Assembly (NCBI RefSeq): GCF_017814275.1
Contig: NZ_JAGIYQ010000003.1
Span: 186,001-250,000 of the forward strand
DNA from: Gottfriedia endophytica
Lineage (GTDB): Bacteria; Bacillota; Bacilli; Bacillales; Bacillaceae_G
Direction of reading: 5' to 3'
Length of the DNA stretch: 64,000 nt
In this document: one piece after another, positions 27,165-36,013 of the stretch
Position numbering within the stretch: the stretch's first letter is position 1
How the letters are laid out: the number at the start of each line of letters is the position of its first letter
The notes under the pieces: generated by a model
The model's input: only the letters and a program-made list of their open reading frames with translations
What the model was told of the DNA's origin: nothing
Database searches by the model: none
Made by a program: the position numbers and the translations under genes

Positions 27165-28331
27165 TTATTTAGCAGATCTTAATGAAACAATAAAACGCTC
27201 TAATCTATCACACGCGTTTTCTAACTCTTCCATTGAATAAGAATAAGATAATCGAATGTATTCGTCACCAAAACTAGAAAAAGCATTTCCAGGTATAACT
27301 GCTAATCTCTGCTCTTCAACTAATCTCAATGCAAATGTCATTGAATCCATGTTAAATTCGTTAATTGAAGGGAAAACATAAAACGCGCCATTCGGTTTTA
27401 CACAAGGCAAATTCATAGCTTCAAGTCGTGTTAGTAGATAATCTCTTCTTTTATGATATTCAGTGACCATTTCTAATGGAGAATCAATGCAAGATGTTAG
27501 TGCTTCAATTGCAGCATACTGTGAAATTGAAGTTGCACATGAAACGTTGTATTGATGTACTTTTAATATTTGCATGGACAAATAGGATGGTGCAAAAATA
27601 AATCCAATTCTCCAGCCTGTCATCGAATGTGATTTACTTAATCCATTAATAATAATTGTTTTTTCTCTCATACCTGGAAAACTTGCAATTGATTGATGCT
27701 TTTCATCATATCTTAATTCGCTGTATATTTCGTCTGAAATAATAAATATGTCGCGGTCTTTTAAAAATGATGCAAGTGCCTGTATTTGTTCATTTGACAT
27801 TGTAACCCCTGTTGGATTATTTGGATACGGTAAAACAATACAGCGAGTATTAGATGTTAAATATGGCTCAAGGCGTTCAGGTGTTAAAATAAATCCATCA
27901 TCTGAAGTATCAATAAAGATTGGTTTTGCTCCACAAGTCGTAATAATTGGAGCATATCCAGGATAAATCGGTGCTGGTAAAATTACCTCATTGCCTTCAG
28001 TCAAGATTGTACGAAAAGCAACATCTAATGCTTGGCTTGCTCCTACAGTTACAATAACCTCATCAGAAGGATTATAAGTAAGATTATACTTGGATTGAAT
28101 AAAATCCGCTGCAGCTTTTCTTAATTCAACTAATCCAGCATTTGGTGTATAAGTTGTTTTGTTTTCATCTATTGCTCTCTTAGCTGCTTCGCGAATTGGT
28201 TCTGGGGTAGGGAAATCTGGTTGGCCAAGTGTTAATGCTACAACTTGATCATATTTTTCAATCAGCTGAGAAAATTTTCGAATCCCCGATATTTCAATTT
28301 CTTTAACTTGTTTATTAATAAAATGTTCCAT
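27165..28331 (-). CDS. patA: PLP-dependent aminotransferase PatA (class I/II)
   Basis: A 388-residue fold-type I aminotransferase. Key segments: TVGASQALDVAFRT (cofactor phosphate site), PYPNNPTGV, SDEIYSELRYDE, and the Schiff-base Lys in GLSKSHSMTGWRIGF. B. subtilis PatA takes part in lysine/N-acetyl-diaminopimelate synthesis, in keeping with dapH-dapL further along this window. The gene order beside cheV is the conserved one. The 3' end abuts family A copy 7, leaving no room for another terminator. Confidence 0.93.
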   Translation of the reverse strand: MEHFINKQVKEIEISGIRKFSQLIEKYDQVVALTLGQPDFPTPEPIREAAKRAIDENKTTYTPNAGLVELRKAAADFIQSKYNLTYNPSDEVIVTVGASQALDVAFRTILTEGNEVILPAPIYPGYAPIITTCGAKPIFIDTSDDGFILTPERLEPYLTSNTRCIVLPYPNNPTGVTMSNEQIQALASFLKDRDIFIISDEIYSELRYDEKHQSIASFPGMREKTIIINGLSKSHSMTGWRIGFIFAPSYLSMQILKVHQYNVSCATSISQYAAIEALTSCIDSPLEMVTEYHKRRDYLLTRLEAMNLPCVKPNGAFYVFPSINEFNMDSMTFALRLVEEQRLAVIPGNAFSSFGDEYIRLSYSYSMEELENACDRLERFIVSLRSAK

Positions 28332-28450
28332 TATTTTACCTCGACAAAATAGATTGTACTTTAATTATTACCCTATTTTATCATACGATTGCTAAAAATT
28401 AATTGAAAGTGTATAAAGTAAATAGGAAAGTTTAATTTTAGGAGATAAAT

Positions 28451-29395
28451 ATGATATCTGTAATAGGAATTGATCAAAAGAAGAAGATTTTTAAAGATCT
28501 AACATTATCAGAAGCAAAATCTGAAAAATATAGTTGGTATTGGGTTGATATAAAGGAACCAACTACAGAAGAAATAGAAATTTTGAGCACGGAATTTCAT
28601 TTTCATCCACTTGCAATTGAGGATTGTGTTGAATATGTTCAAAGGCCAAAAATTGATTATTATGAGGGATACCATTTTATCATTTTACATGAACTAAATA
28701 AAATGGAAATGGACGAAAATGAAATCGATCTTTTCGTTAGTGAACGATTTTTAGTTTCGTTTAATTTAAAGTCTAGCTCTACATTAGAAATAGTAAAAGA
28801 TCAACTTTCTTCTGAAAAGAGAATGACAAAAAGCCCTTTACATTTTCTACATTTGATTATTGATCGGTTAGTGGATAGCTATTTTCCATTAATGTACCGT
28901 ATTGAAGATGAGTTAGGTGATTTAGAATTTGAGCAAATGAAAAAGTCAGTAAATAAAGCGGTAGAAAGCCTTTATGATATTCGATCAGATTTATCAAAGA
29001 TTAGGCGAACAGTATTACCGACAAGAGATTTACTATACCGAATTTTAAATTCAAGTCGATTTAAAGATTTATCTGAGCACCGTATCTATTTTGAGGATAT
29101 TTATGATCATTTAATGAAGCTATCAGATATGATCGAGGCAAATCGTGATTTAGCTGCGGATATTAGGGAAAGCTATTTTTCGTTAAGTACAGAACATATG
29201 AATAATATTATGAAGACATTAACGATTATTTCTTCTTTTTTCTTACCATTAACCTTTATTGTAGGACTATATGGAATGAATTTTCATTATATGCCTGAGT
29301 TATCATGGAAATATGGATACGCTTTTATTTTGCTTGTAATGGGTTTGGTTACAGTAAGTATGTATATCTTTTTTAAACGAAAAGGGTGGTTTTAA
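28451..29395 (+). CDS. corA: CorA family magnesium/divalent cation transporter
   Basis: A 314-residue protein with a long cytosolic N-terminal domain (about 1-250), then two membrane helices at the C-terminus. The signature YGMNF (with the following HYMPE loop) ends the first helix, as in all CorA channels, and a basic tail (FKRKGWF) closes the protein. It would form a pentameric Mg2+ channel. Start ATG 28451 with TAGGAGATAA upstream; a single gene with its own terminator. Confidence 0.92.
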   Translation: MISVIGIDQKKKIFKDLTLSEAKSEKYSWYWVDIKEPTTEEIEILSTEFHFHPLAIEDCVEYVQRPKIDYYEGYHFIILHELNKMEMDENEIDLFVSERFLVSFNLKSSSTLEIVKDQLSSEKRMTKSPLHFLHLIIDRLVDSYFPLMYRIEDELGDLEFEQMKKSVNKAVESLYDIRSDLSKIRRTVLPTRDLLYRILNSSRFKDLSEHRIYFEDIYDHLMKLSDMIEANRDLAADIRESYFSLSTEHMNNIMKTLTIISSFFLPLTFIVGLYGMNFHYMPELSWKYGYAFILLVMGLVTVSMYIFFKRKGWF

Positions 29396-29430
29396 GGTCG
29401 TCAGTTTTAGTTTTTGACGACTTTTTGTTT
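29394..29430 (+). terminator. Terminator of corA
   Basis: Arms AAGGTCGTC and GACGACTTTTT with an 11-base loop; the left arm overlaps the stop codon. Confidence 0.8.
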
Positions 29431-29560
29431 TTAATGAAGAGTATTGTTGTATTTTGTAAGAGAATGTAGAAATGTTTTTCTGAATAATTTGTAAAATTTA
29501 TAAGAATTAATAAAGGATATGATATAATTTGTTGAAAGAAATGTAAGTGGAGGGTTATGG

Positions 29561-30874
29561 TTGCCTCATTTAAAAGATATCCTTATTCAATTTGCGATTA
29601 TTATTATACCTGTATTTTTATATGAAATGTTATGGTTAAGTCGTTATCATAGTACAAGTCCGAAACAAAATCGATTATTAGTTGGGCTTCTTTCTTTTTT
29701 TAATATTATTATTTGTTTAATGTACCCCATAGAGGTAGGTAAACATTTTGGTATTAGCTTTAGTATACTTTTATTGTTCTCTGCTTTTTTATATGGTGGT
29801 CGATTAATCGGATTCATCGTACTTTTATCAAAAGGTGTTTTTATTTATGTATTATACGGAATTCATGCATTCAAATTGTTTCCGATCGAATTAATTGCTT
29901 GTATATTACCATTCTTAATTGCACCTATGTGGGTTGGCTATTCAAAAAGAAAGAAATTTGTACTAAGTTTAATTATGCCCACAATTCATCATTTAGCTAT
30001 AATTGGACTGATATACTTCCGAACAATTTTCACAGATTTTAACTACATAAGGAATTATGAAACGATTCTCTCTTTAATCATCGTATTAACAATAATAACA
30101 TTTACGATGCTATTTCATGTGTATATACGAGAATTTTTATTTGAAAATGCAGTTATTCGTGTTCAAATGCAAAAATCTGAAAAATTAAACATCGTTAGTG
30201 AATTAGCAGCTAGTGTTGCCCATGAAGTACGGAATCCTTTAACGGTTGTGAGAGGGTTTATTCAATTATTAGAGAACGAGGAAAGTAGAACAAATCGTGA
30301 ATATTTTAAATTAGTATTAACGGAGCTAGATCGTGCGGAAAATATCATTACTGATTATTTAAATATTGCGAAACACCAAATTGAAGAAAGTAAATTAATC
30401 TCTTTAACAGATCAACTACATGAAGTGACGACCATTATGTCTTCTTTTGCTTCATTACAAGGCGTATTTTTGCAAGTAAATGTAGATGAAAATCTGTACA
30501 TAATTGGAGATCGTACAAAAATCAAGCAAGCGATAATGAATATTCTTAAAAATGGTGTTGAAGCAATTCAAGAAACAAAAGGATATATAAAAATTGATGC
30601 ATGTTTAGAAGAAATTAATGAAAAAAAATATGTGAAAATTATTGTAAAAGATAATGGTGTCGGGATGTCTAAAGAACAATTAGAAAGATTGGGAGAACCA
30701 TTTTATTCTTTAAAAGAAAAAGGTACAGGCTTAGGCTTAATGGTTACATTCAGTATTATCGAAGCACATAAAGGAAAGATTGAATATTTAAGTGATAATG
30801 GAAAAGGAACTGAGGTCCATGTGTTATTACCAGCTGTAGAGCTAGAAGAAGGGAATAACAATGATTCAGTATAA
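29561..30874 (+). CDS. Membrane sensor histidine kinase (KinB-like, phosphorelay type)
   Basis: A 437-residue kinase with about six membrane helices in residues 5-190 and almost no extracellular loops. Then HisKA with phosphoacceptor H221 (AASVAHEVRNPLTVVRGFIQLL) and a HATPase with ILKNGVEAI, DNGVGMS and GTGLGLMV. The architecture and H box resemble KinB/KinD-type kinases that feed Spo0F. No response regulator is adjacent. B. subtilis has kinA beside patA, so this locus keeps a kinase but of a different build. The start is TTG 29561 behind TGGAGGGTTA. Confidence 0.86.
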   Translation: MPHLKDILIQFAIIIIPVFLYEMLWLSRYHSTSPKQNRLLVGLLSFFNIIICLMYPIEVGKHFGISFSILLLFSAFLYGGRLIGFIVLLSKGVFIYVLYGIHAFKLFPIELIACILPFLIAPMWVGYSKRKKFVLSLIMPTIHHLAIIGLIYFRTIFTDFNYIRNYETILSLIIVLTIITFTMLFHVYIREFLFENAVIRVQMQKSEKLNIVSELAASVAHEVRNPLTVVRGFIQLLENEESRTNREYFKLVLTELDRAENIITDYLNIAKHQIEESKLISLTDQLHEVTTIMSSFASLQGVFLQVNVDENLYIIGDRTKIKQAIMNILKNGVEAIQETKGYIKIDACLEEINEKKYVKIIVKDNGVGMSKEQLERLGEPFYSLKEKGTGLGLMVTFSIIEAHKGKIEYLSDNGKGTEVHVLLPAVELEEGNNNDSV

Positions 30875-30878
30875 AGAA

Positions 30879-30926
30879 AGGTGTTCTACGAAATGATTTG
30901 TATCATTTGAAGAACACCTTTTTTAT
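30879..30926 (+). terminator. Terminator of the membrane kinase gene
   Basis: A long stem AAGGTGTTCTACGAAATGAT / ATCATTTGAAGAACACCTT with a short loop and T6. Confidence 0.85.
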
Positions 30927-30935
30927 ATTGAATAT

Positions 30936-31148
30936 TATCTAAAAGATTGTTGTTTTTGAAAATTTTAATTTTAAAACAGAAGTTGATTACAACGGAAGGT
31001 GCGAGACTCCTATGGGATTAGCGTAAAGGCTGAGACCCCGCAGGCTTGCCGAGGAGGCTCAGCTTACGCCCCATGGAAAGGGAGCGTCCTGGAGTTGTAA
31101 TCAACTAACGCATTCTAAAATAGCAACAAAGTATAAATAAACGTCCTT
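30936..31148 (+). repeat. Family A palindromic repeat, copy 8 (forward)
   Basis: Perfect arms AGTTGATTACAAC / GTTGTAATCAACT, GGCTTGCC tip. The right flank is degraded (no GAAAACAGCC). It lies between two convergent genes. Confidence 0.85.
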
Positions 31149-31180
31149 TATATTTAATTTTTTTTATATTACTTCGTGAC

Positions 31181-32110
31181 CTAAACAAATCTATTTTGTT
31201 TTTCAGGATTATTTTTTTGTTTTACAAATAAAGATTTAATAGATTGTTTCCAAGATTTTTTCTCCGTAGCAGCAATCATTTTTTTTGTTTCCTGTAATTC
31301 GCGAATCATTCTCATTACTTGGGCATCTCTGGTAATTTCACGTTCTTCAAGCTCTTCAAATAATTCTTCTAGTTTTTCATCTTTTTCCTCAATTACTGTG
31401 ACAAGTTGTTGTAATTCTTCACTTTTTTCTTCAACTGAATGCAAGATTTTTTCTAGCTTTTGATCTTTTTCAATATTTTGTTGTATTAAAGTATTATTTT
31501 GAATTAAGATTTGTTCATTTTGCTCAGTTAGACCTGTGATTTTTGTCATGAACTCTTGAAATAATTCCTGATCATTATCATTCATAGAGGATGCTGAACT
31601 ATGATGCTCGTTTAATACAATTATTTTACTATCTGAAGATTTATTATTTATTAATTCTATAGAATCGATATCATTTGATTGAGCGATTTGATCGAACTGT
31701 CGCTGTGTAGTTTCTTTGCTTTGATTGCTATCAGGATTGAAAGCTACTTCTATAATGTCATCCTTTTTTTCAATCTGAGTAGATTCATTATGTTGATAAT
31801 TGTTGTGATTGTTTTCAAGGTATTGGGAAGTGAATGAATCGATATTATTTTGACCTGTTTCATTTATAGTAGGAGATGAGTTAATAGTAGATAAATACAT
31901 TTTTACAGCATTATATAAATTGTTACTAAGTTTATACTCTTTGTAAATTAATTCAATTGAATGAATTTCAAGTTCATTAAATTTGCGGGTATTTCCATTT
32001 TTCAAAATAGAATAACCTTGTTTTTCTAATTCTTGACTAATACGCCTAACATCGGATTTTGAAACTTTTAATCGATTCGAAACATCACTCATTGTATATT
32101 TTGATTTCAT
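31181..32110 (-). CDS. MerR-like HTH protein with long coiled coil (DUF3967-type C-terminus)
   Basis: A 310-residue protein. An N-terminal winged HTH (TMSDVSNRLKVSKSDVRRIS, about residues 6-25, then RKFNELEIHSIELI) is followed by an Asn/Ser/Gln-rich linker (about 75-185), a long heptad-type coiled coil (about 190-270) and a C-terminus with MIRELQETKKMIAATEKKSW. That tail resembles DUF3967 proteins, which I recall mainly from B. cereus-group plasmids and phages; RacA has a similar HTH plus coiled-coil plan. The start is ATG 32110 behind GGAGGAAA; the hydrophobic upstream extension of the frame is not used. Function is unknown; chromosome or plasmid DNA organisation is a guess. Confidence 0.7.
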   Translation of the reverse strand: MKSKYTMSDVSNRLKVSKSDVRRISQELEKQGYSILKNGNTRKFNELEIHSIELIYKEYKLSNNLYNAVKMYLSTINSSPTINETGQNNIDSFTSQYLENNHNNYQHNESTQIEKKDDIIEVAFNPDSNQSKETTQRQFDQIAQSNDIDSIELINNKSSDSKIIVLNEHHSSASSMNDNDQELFQEFMTKITGLTEQNEQILIQNNTLIQQNIEKDQKLEKILHSVEEKSEELQQLVTVIEEKDEKLEELFEELEEREITRDAQVMRMIRELQETKKMIAATEKKSWKQSIKSLFVKQKNNPEKQNRFV

Positions 32111-32270
32111 CCATTTTCCTCCTGTTAAATCTATGTAAATACAAAATTCAATACAATTAAAGAATAATCCTACTAATAAAAAACAAAAAAATTCTACATA
32201 GTTTGAAAGAATAGAAAAAAATGATAGAAAGAAAGATAAAATTGTAAAAATAAAAGAGATTTTGGACATT

Positions 32271-32338
32271 GAAAAGCGAAAGTCCTGGAGCGGAGATCAA
32301 CTATTCTCAATTTAAATAACAATAAAGTGTACAAAATC
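32271..32338. repeat. Family A right-end fragment
   Basis: GAAAAGCGAAAGTCCTGGAG, a diverged arm (GCGGAGATCAAC) and a flank ending AATAACAATAAAGTGTAC correspond to the right third of family A. The left two thirds are absent. Confidence 0.6.
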
Positions 32339-32348
32339 TTCTAAATAA

Positions 32349-32385
32349 AAAAGAATTCAAGTTGTATAATTTCGACCTGAATTCT
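32349..32385 (-). terminator. Minus-strand terminator
   Basis: Arms AGAATTCAAGTT and GACCTGAATTCT. On the minus strand the T run lies 3' of the stem. It could end the holin-like transcript after it passes through family A copy 9. Confidence 0.55.
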
Positions 32386-32419
32386 GAGAATGAGATAGTA
32401 TCTTTCATTCTTTTATTAT

Positions 32420-32645
32420 GGCTCTTTTCTAAAAGATTATTGCTTTTGGGAGTATTAATTTTAAAGACATAAGTTGATTACAACGGAAGGGTGCCCAGGC
32501 TCCTGTGGGAGATGCGGGAAGGCTGAGACCCCACAGGAGCGTATGCGACGAGGAGGCTCAGCTCACGCCCCTAGGAAAGCGAGCATCCTGGAGTTGTAAT
32601 CAACTAACGTATTCTAAAATAACAACAATATATACGAAAACAGCC
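32420..32645 (+). repeat. Family A palindromic repeat, copy 9 (forward, most complete)
   Basis: Runs from GGCTCTTTTC to GAAAACAGCC with perfect inner arms AGTTGATTACAAC / GTTGTAATCAACT and the GTATGCG tip. It best defines the element's boundaries (226 bp). Confidence 0.88.
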
Positions 32646-32707
32646 TTCATTAAAGAAATTGTAAACATATCCTTAGTTAGAAATGAGAGAAACCAGAGTA
32701 AACATCC

Positions 32708-32974
32708 CTACTTTTCCATTTTATCTGCCGGTTTATCTTTACATTTCTCAAGTCCAGCTTTTTGTAAAACAGCTTTTTGTGCTTGTCCTTTTTTTCCAAG
32801 ATAGTTATGTTTAGCACCAAAATAAAGAATATATAAGAAAGAAATAATGTTTACAATAGCTTCAATTTGGTTGTTTTTTAAGAAATTGATACCAAACGAA
32901 TGTAATAAAAGTTGAAGAGCTAATAGAAATCCGGTTAAAAATCTTAAAACGTCAGGTAAATTATCTTTAGACAT
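32708..32974 (-). CDS. SPP1-holin-like small membrane protein
   Basis: An 88-residue protein with two hydrophobic segments (VLRFLTGFLLALQLLLHSFG and AIVNIISFLYILYFGA) and a charged tail ending HNYLGKKGQAQKAVLQKAGL. This plan matches phage SPP1/XhlB-type holins. No endolysin or other phage gene is nearby, so it is either a remnant or an exapted membrane protein. Start ATG 32974 follows GGAGGTGACC. Confidence 0.6.
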   Translation of the reverse strand: MSKDNLPDVLRFLTGFLLALQLLLHSFGINFLKNNQIEAIVNIISFLYILYFGAKHNYLGKKGQAQKAVLQKAGLEKCKDKPADKMEK

Positions 32975-33325
32975 TATGATGGTCACCTCCTACCATATCA
33001 TACGAAAACTTGTCCAAAATGTGCATAGCATTAAAAAGTCGTTTGAAATTAAGAGTTTCGTCTATTGTAGGAATGATTGAAAAAGAGATATTCACACAAA
33101 AATTATCATTTTACTATTAAAATTGATCAACATTTAACCGAATAGTTAAGAGAAAAGTAAGATTTAAGAATCTATCAAAAGGTCATAAAACTCAAAATTA
33201 ATAAAGTTTTTTAAGTGAGTGTAATGAATAGGAACTAATTGGATAAAAGATTAATATCTATTATTTTTAAATATTAAGAATAATAATATAATTGATAGTA
33301 ATTAATTGAAGGAAGGTTGACGGAA
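32975..33325. other. Divergent region between the holin-like gene and cheV
   Basis: A 350-bp AT-rich region without an open frame. It contains a sigma-D-like promoter (33118-33144) pointing to cheV, leaving an untranslated leader of about 175 bp. Confidence 0.5.
33118..33144 (+). promoter_or_regulatory. Candidate sigma-D promoter of cheV
   Basis: TAAA (33118-33121), a 15-bp spacer, then ACCGAATA (33137-33144), against the flagellar consensus TAAA-N15-GCCGATAT. Chemotaxis genes of Bacillus are often sigma-D dependent. Confidence 0.6.
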
Positions 33326-34231
33326 ATGGAGCAAAATAAAGGCATATTAATGGATAGTGGAACAAATGAACTTGAAATTGTAGAATTTACAATTGGAAAT
33401 AGTAAATTTGGTATAAATGTGATAAAAGTTAGAGAGATTATTAATCCTTTACCAATCACTCAAGTCCCAAGATCACACAAAAATATTGAAGGAATTATTG
33501 AGCTTCGTGGAGAAGTTCTACCTGTCGTTGATGTTGCTGCAACAATCGGTTTCCCACCTTCTGACGAACCACAGTATGATAAATATATTGTAACTGAATT
33601 TAACAATACAAAAATGGTATTTCATGTACATACTGTAACTCAAATTCATCGTATCTCTTGGTCACAAATTGAAAAACCAAATGAAATGTACCAAGGATTA
33701 GAAACTCAAATTACTGGGGTAGTAAAACATAATAATGAAATGATATTATTACTAGATTTTGAGAAGATCGTTGTTGAAATTAATACAGAAACGGCTATTT
33801 CAAAAAAGAAATTAAAATTACATGAAACAAGAGAAGTTTCCAAAAAACCAATTTTTATTGCAGAAGACTCTCCTTTATTACGTACCTTAATTAAAGATAC
33901 GTTAAAAGAAGCAGGTTATGTAAATACTAGTTTCTTTGAAAATGGACAAGAATTGCTTGATGAATTAACATCTATTAAAGCTTCAGACAAGATTATTGAA
34001 GACGAGGTAAAGTTAATCGTTACTGACATTGAAATGCCTCAAATGGATGGCCATCATTTAACGAAACGAATCAAAGAAGATCAAGTTTTACAAAAAGTTC
34101 CTGTTATTGTATTCTCCTCATTAATTACAGATAGTTTACGCCATAAAGGCGAACAAGTTGGAGCAGATGCGCAAGTTAGTAAGCCAGAAATCGGTGAATT
34201 AGTTGAATTAATTGATAAACTAATACTATAA
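33326..34231 (+). CDS. cheV: Chemotaxis coupling protein CheV (CheW-receiver fusion)
   Basis: A 301-residue protein with an N-terminal CheW-like domain (about 12-155: LEIVEFTIGNSKFGINVIKV, GIIELRGEVLPVVDV) and a C-terminal receiver domain (about 172-298: PIFIAEDSPLLRTLI, phospho-Asp in VTDIEMPQMDGH, Lys in QVSKPE). It couples chemoreceptors to CheA and aids adaptation. I chose ATG 33326 over TTG 33317, which overlaps the ribosome binding site GGAAGG. Its place after patA is the conserved one. Confidence 0.95.
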   Translation: MEQNKGILMDSGTNELEIVEFTIGNSKFGINVIKVREIINPLPITQVPRSHKNIEGIIELRGEVLPVVDVAATIGFPPSDEPQYDKYIVTEFNNTKMVFHVHTVTQIHRISWSQIEKPNEMYQGLETQITGVVKHNNEMILLLDFEKIVVEINTETAISKKKLKLHETREVSKKPIFIAEDSPLLRTLIKDTLKEAGYVNTSFFENGQELLDELTSIKASDKIIEDEVKLIVTDIEMPQMDGHHLTKRIKEDQVLQKVPVIVFSSLITDSLRHKGEQVGADAQVSKPEIGELVELIDKLIL

Positions 34232-34237
34232 AAAACA

Positions 34238-34285
34238 GTAAACCTACCATTAAAAAAAATTAATGCTAGGTTTTACTTTTTTTTA
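34238..34285 (+). terminator. Terminator of cheV
   Basis: AGTAAACCTACCATTA and TAATGCTAGGTTTTACT arms with T8 after them. Confidence 0.85.
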
Positions 34286-34429
34286 TAAAAAAACTTAATG
34301 AACTTTAGAAAATTTCCAGATTTTTGTGTTACCATGTAATAGGAATTTTAAAATTACATAAAAACATTTTCAATTTTTAGGCATTTATGCAACCTTTAAG
34401 TAGATAAACTAATAGAAGGAGGGGAAATT

Positions 34430-35260
34430 ATGGCATTTAGAAAAAAGGGAACTACAAAAAATCCTTCTTCGTTTAGAAAAAAATTTTTTGTTATCTTCAT
34501 CAGTTCATTGCTAGTACTATTTATCATGCCTTTATTGAAGCTGAATGGTTCTTCAGACAATGCAAAAGCGATTCAAAATTTGAAGGTTAGTCCTGTTAGT
34601 AAAATTAAGTTAACCACTACAAAAAAACCCCTGATTACAACCTACAACGGTAAAACACAGAAGGTTATGTATTTAACATTTGATGATGGAGTTTCCAAAT
34701 ACGAAAAAGATATTGTTAATATCCTAGAAAAGAATAATGTTAAAGCAACATTTTTTCTTATTGGTACTACCCTTAAGGAGTATCCTCATAATCCTCAGTC
34801 CTTATTACAAAAGGGTGAATATGTAGGAATGCATAGCATGTCACACAATTATAAAAAACTGTACATTGAAGGGCATTTTACAGAAGAAATGTTGACTGAG
34901 CAAAAGCTCCTAAAAGGTTTAACTGGTAAAGAAATTCATTTGGTTCGACCTCCATATGGTAGCAAACCTGGTTTAACGTTAGATGAACGAAATCAATTAG
35001 CTAATTCAGGACTTAAAATGTGGGATTGGACAATTGATTCGTATGATTGGAATTTACCTCACAATCCAAAACAAATTATTAACAATGTTTTAAGACATGC
35101 CAATCGTAATGTAGAAGTTGTTTTATTACATGAAAAGAAACAAACTGTAGAAGCACTGCCTAGTATTATTAAAGGTTTAAAGGCAAAAGGTTATACATTT
35201 AAAGCTTATGATGAAGATCAGCATTTTCCATTAAATTTTTGGCATGACGGAAGATTGTAA
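34430..35260 (+). CDS. Polysaccharide deacetylase (NodB domain), membrane-anchored
   Basis: A 276-residue protein with a basic N-terminus and one signal-anchor helix (about 17-37). The NodB domain follows: YLTFDDGVSKYE (TFDDG motif), metal His pair in GMHSMSHNYK, RPPYGSKPG, WDWTIDSYDWN and the final VVLLHEKKQ. It would remove N-acetyl groups from peptidoglycan or another wall polymer outside the membrane. It has a close downstream neighbour, a YkyA-like lipoprotein, 24 bp away. Start ATG 34430 with GAAGGAGGGG upstream. Confidence 0.87.
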   Translation: MAFRKKGTTKNPSSFRKKFFVIFISSLLVLFIMPLLKLNGSSDNAKAIQNLKVSPVSKIKLTTTKKPLITTYNGKTQKVMYLTFDDGVSKYEKDIVNILEKNNVKATFFLIGTTLKEYPHNPQSLLQKGEYVGMHSMSHNYKKLYIEGHFTEEMLTEQKLLKGLTGKEIHLVRPPYGSKPGLTLDERNQLANSGLKMWDWTIDSYDWNLPHNPKQIINNVLRHANRNVEVVLLHEKKQTVEALPSIIKGLKAKGYTFKAYDEDQHFPLNFWHDGRL

Positions 35261-35284
35261 AAAGAGATTTAGGAGGTACCAAGT

Positions 35285-35929
35285 TTGAGGAAATTTTTCA
35301 CCATTGTGTTAGGCATAATCATCTTGGGAAGTTTGTGCAGTTGTAATAATCAAAAAGAAAATATTACATTAATTAATCATTATGAAAAAGTAGCAAATAG
35401 CGAGAAAAATTTTACAAAATCCGTAGAAACTATTCAAAATCTTACGAATGAAAATGATAAGCTTCTTGCTCAAATATTAAAAGAGGGCCAGAAGTCAAAT
35501 CAAAATTTACTTCCTATTTTAAACAAGACAAGAAAAAATGTTAGTATGATTCAGGAGCAACTTAAAGAAGAAAAGAATTTACTACAAAAATCTGTTACTT
35601 TACACAATGAGTATAAAAAGTATGCAAATAAATTAGACTCAAAAGAACTTCAAACAGATGCATTTAATATTAATGAACTATATGAAAAAAGATACGAAGC
35701 CTTTATAAATTACTATAACCAATTTCTAGACATTACAAAACAAGAGAATGATTTTATTAATTCTCTTTCAACATCAAAAACGAATATTGATTTACTAAGT
35801 AAACAATCCCTTAATTTAAATTATGAATATGAAAAGTTAGATAACTTAATAAATACATTTAATCAATTATCTGGAAACTATACTAATAATGAAATGAAAT
35901 TTATTCATAAATTAAGTTCTAACGAATAA
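35285..35929 (+). CDS. YkyA-like coiled-coil lipoprotein
   Basis: A 214-residue protein with a lipoprotein signal (hydrophobic 7-18, lipobox region ILGSLCSC at about 14-21) and an all-helical, Lys/Glu/Asn-rich body with heptad patterns, as in the YkyA family of putative cell-wall-binding lipoproteins. The start is TTG 35285 behind AGGAGGTACC. It forms an operon with the deacetylase, pointing to cell-wall work. A second protein of the same build lies at 61315, the usual YkyA position upstream of pdhA. Confidence 0.75.
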   Translation: MRKFFTIVLGIIILGSLCSCNNQKENITLINHYEKVANSEKNFTKSVETIQNLTNENDKLLAQILKEGQKSNQNLLPILNKTRKNVSMIQEQLKEEKNLLQKSVTLHNEYKKYANKLDSKELQTDAFNINELYEKRYEAFINYYNQFLDITKQENDFINSLSTSKTNIDLLSKQSLNLNYEYEKLDNLINTFNQLSGNYTNNEMKFIHKLSSNE

Positions 35930-35930
35930 G

Positions 35931-35975
35931 AAAAAGTACACATTGTGTGATTTAAGCACAATGTGTACTTTTTTA
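35931..35975 (+). terminator. Terminator after the deacetylase-lipoprotein operon
   Basis: Arms AAAAAGTACACATTGTG and CACAATGTGTACTTTTTT are perfect. Confidence 0.9.
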
Positions 35976-36013
35976 TTTAGAGAATTTTATTAATATGAAT
36001 AATGGCATTATTT

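Noticed and set aside
32111-32269. Hydrophobic N-terminal extension of the MerR-like protein
   Set aside because: The GGAGG site lies inside this extension, directly before ATG 32110, and the HTH is expected at the N-terminus.
32708-32974. Prophage remnant
   Set aside because: Only a holin-like gene is present; no integrase, structural or lysis partner genes are seen, so a prophage call is not supported.
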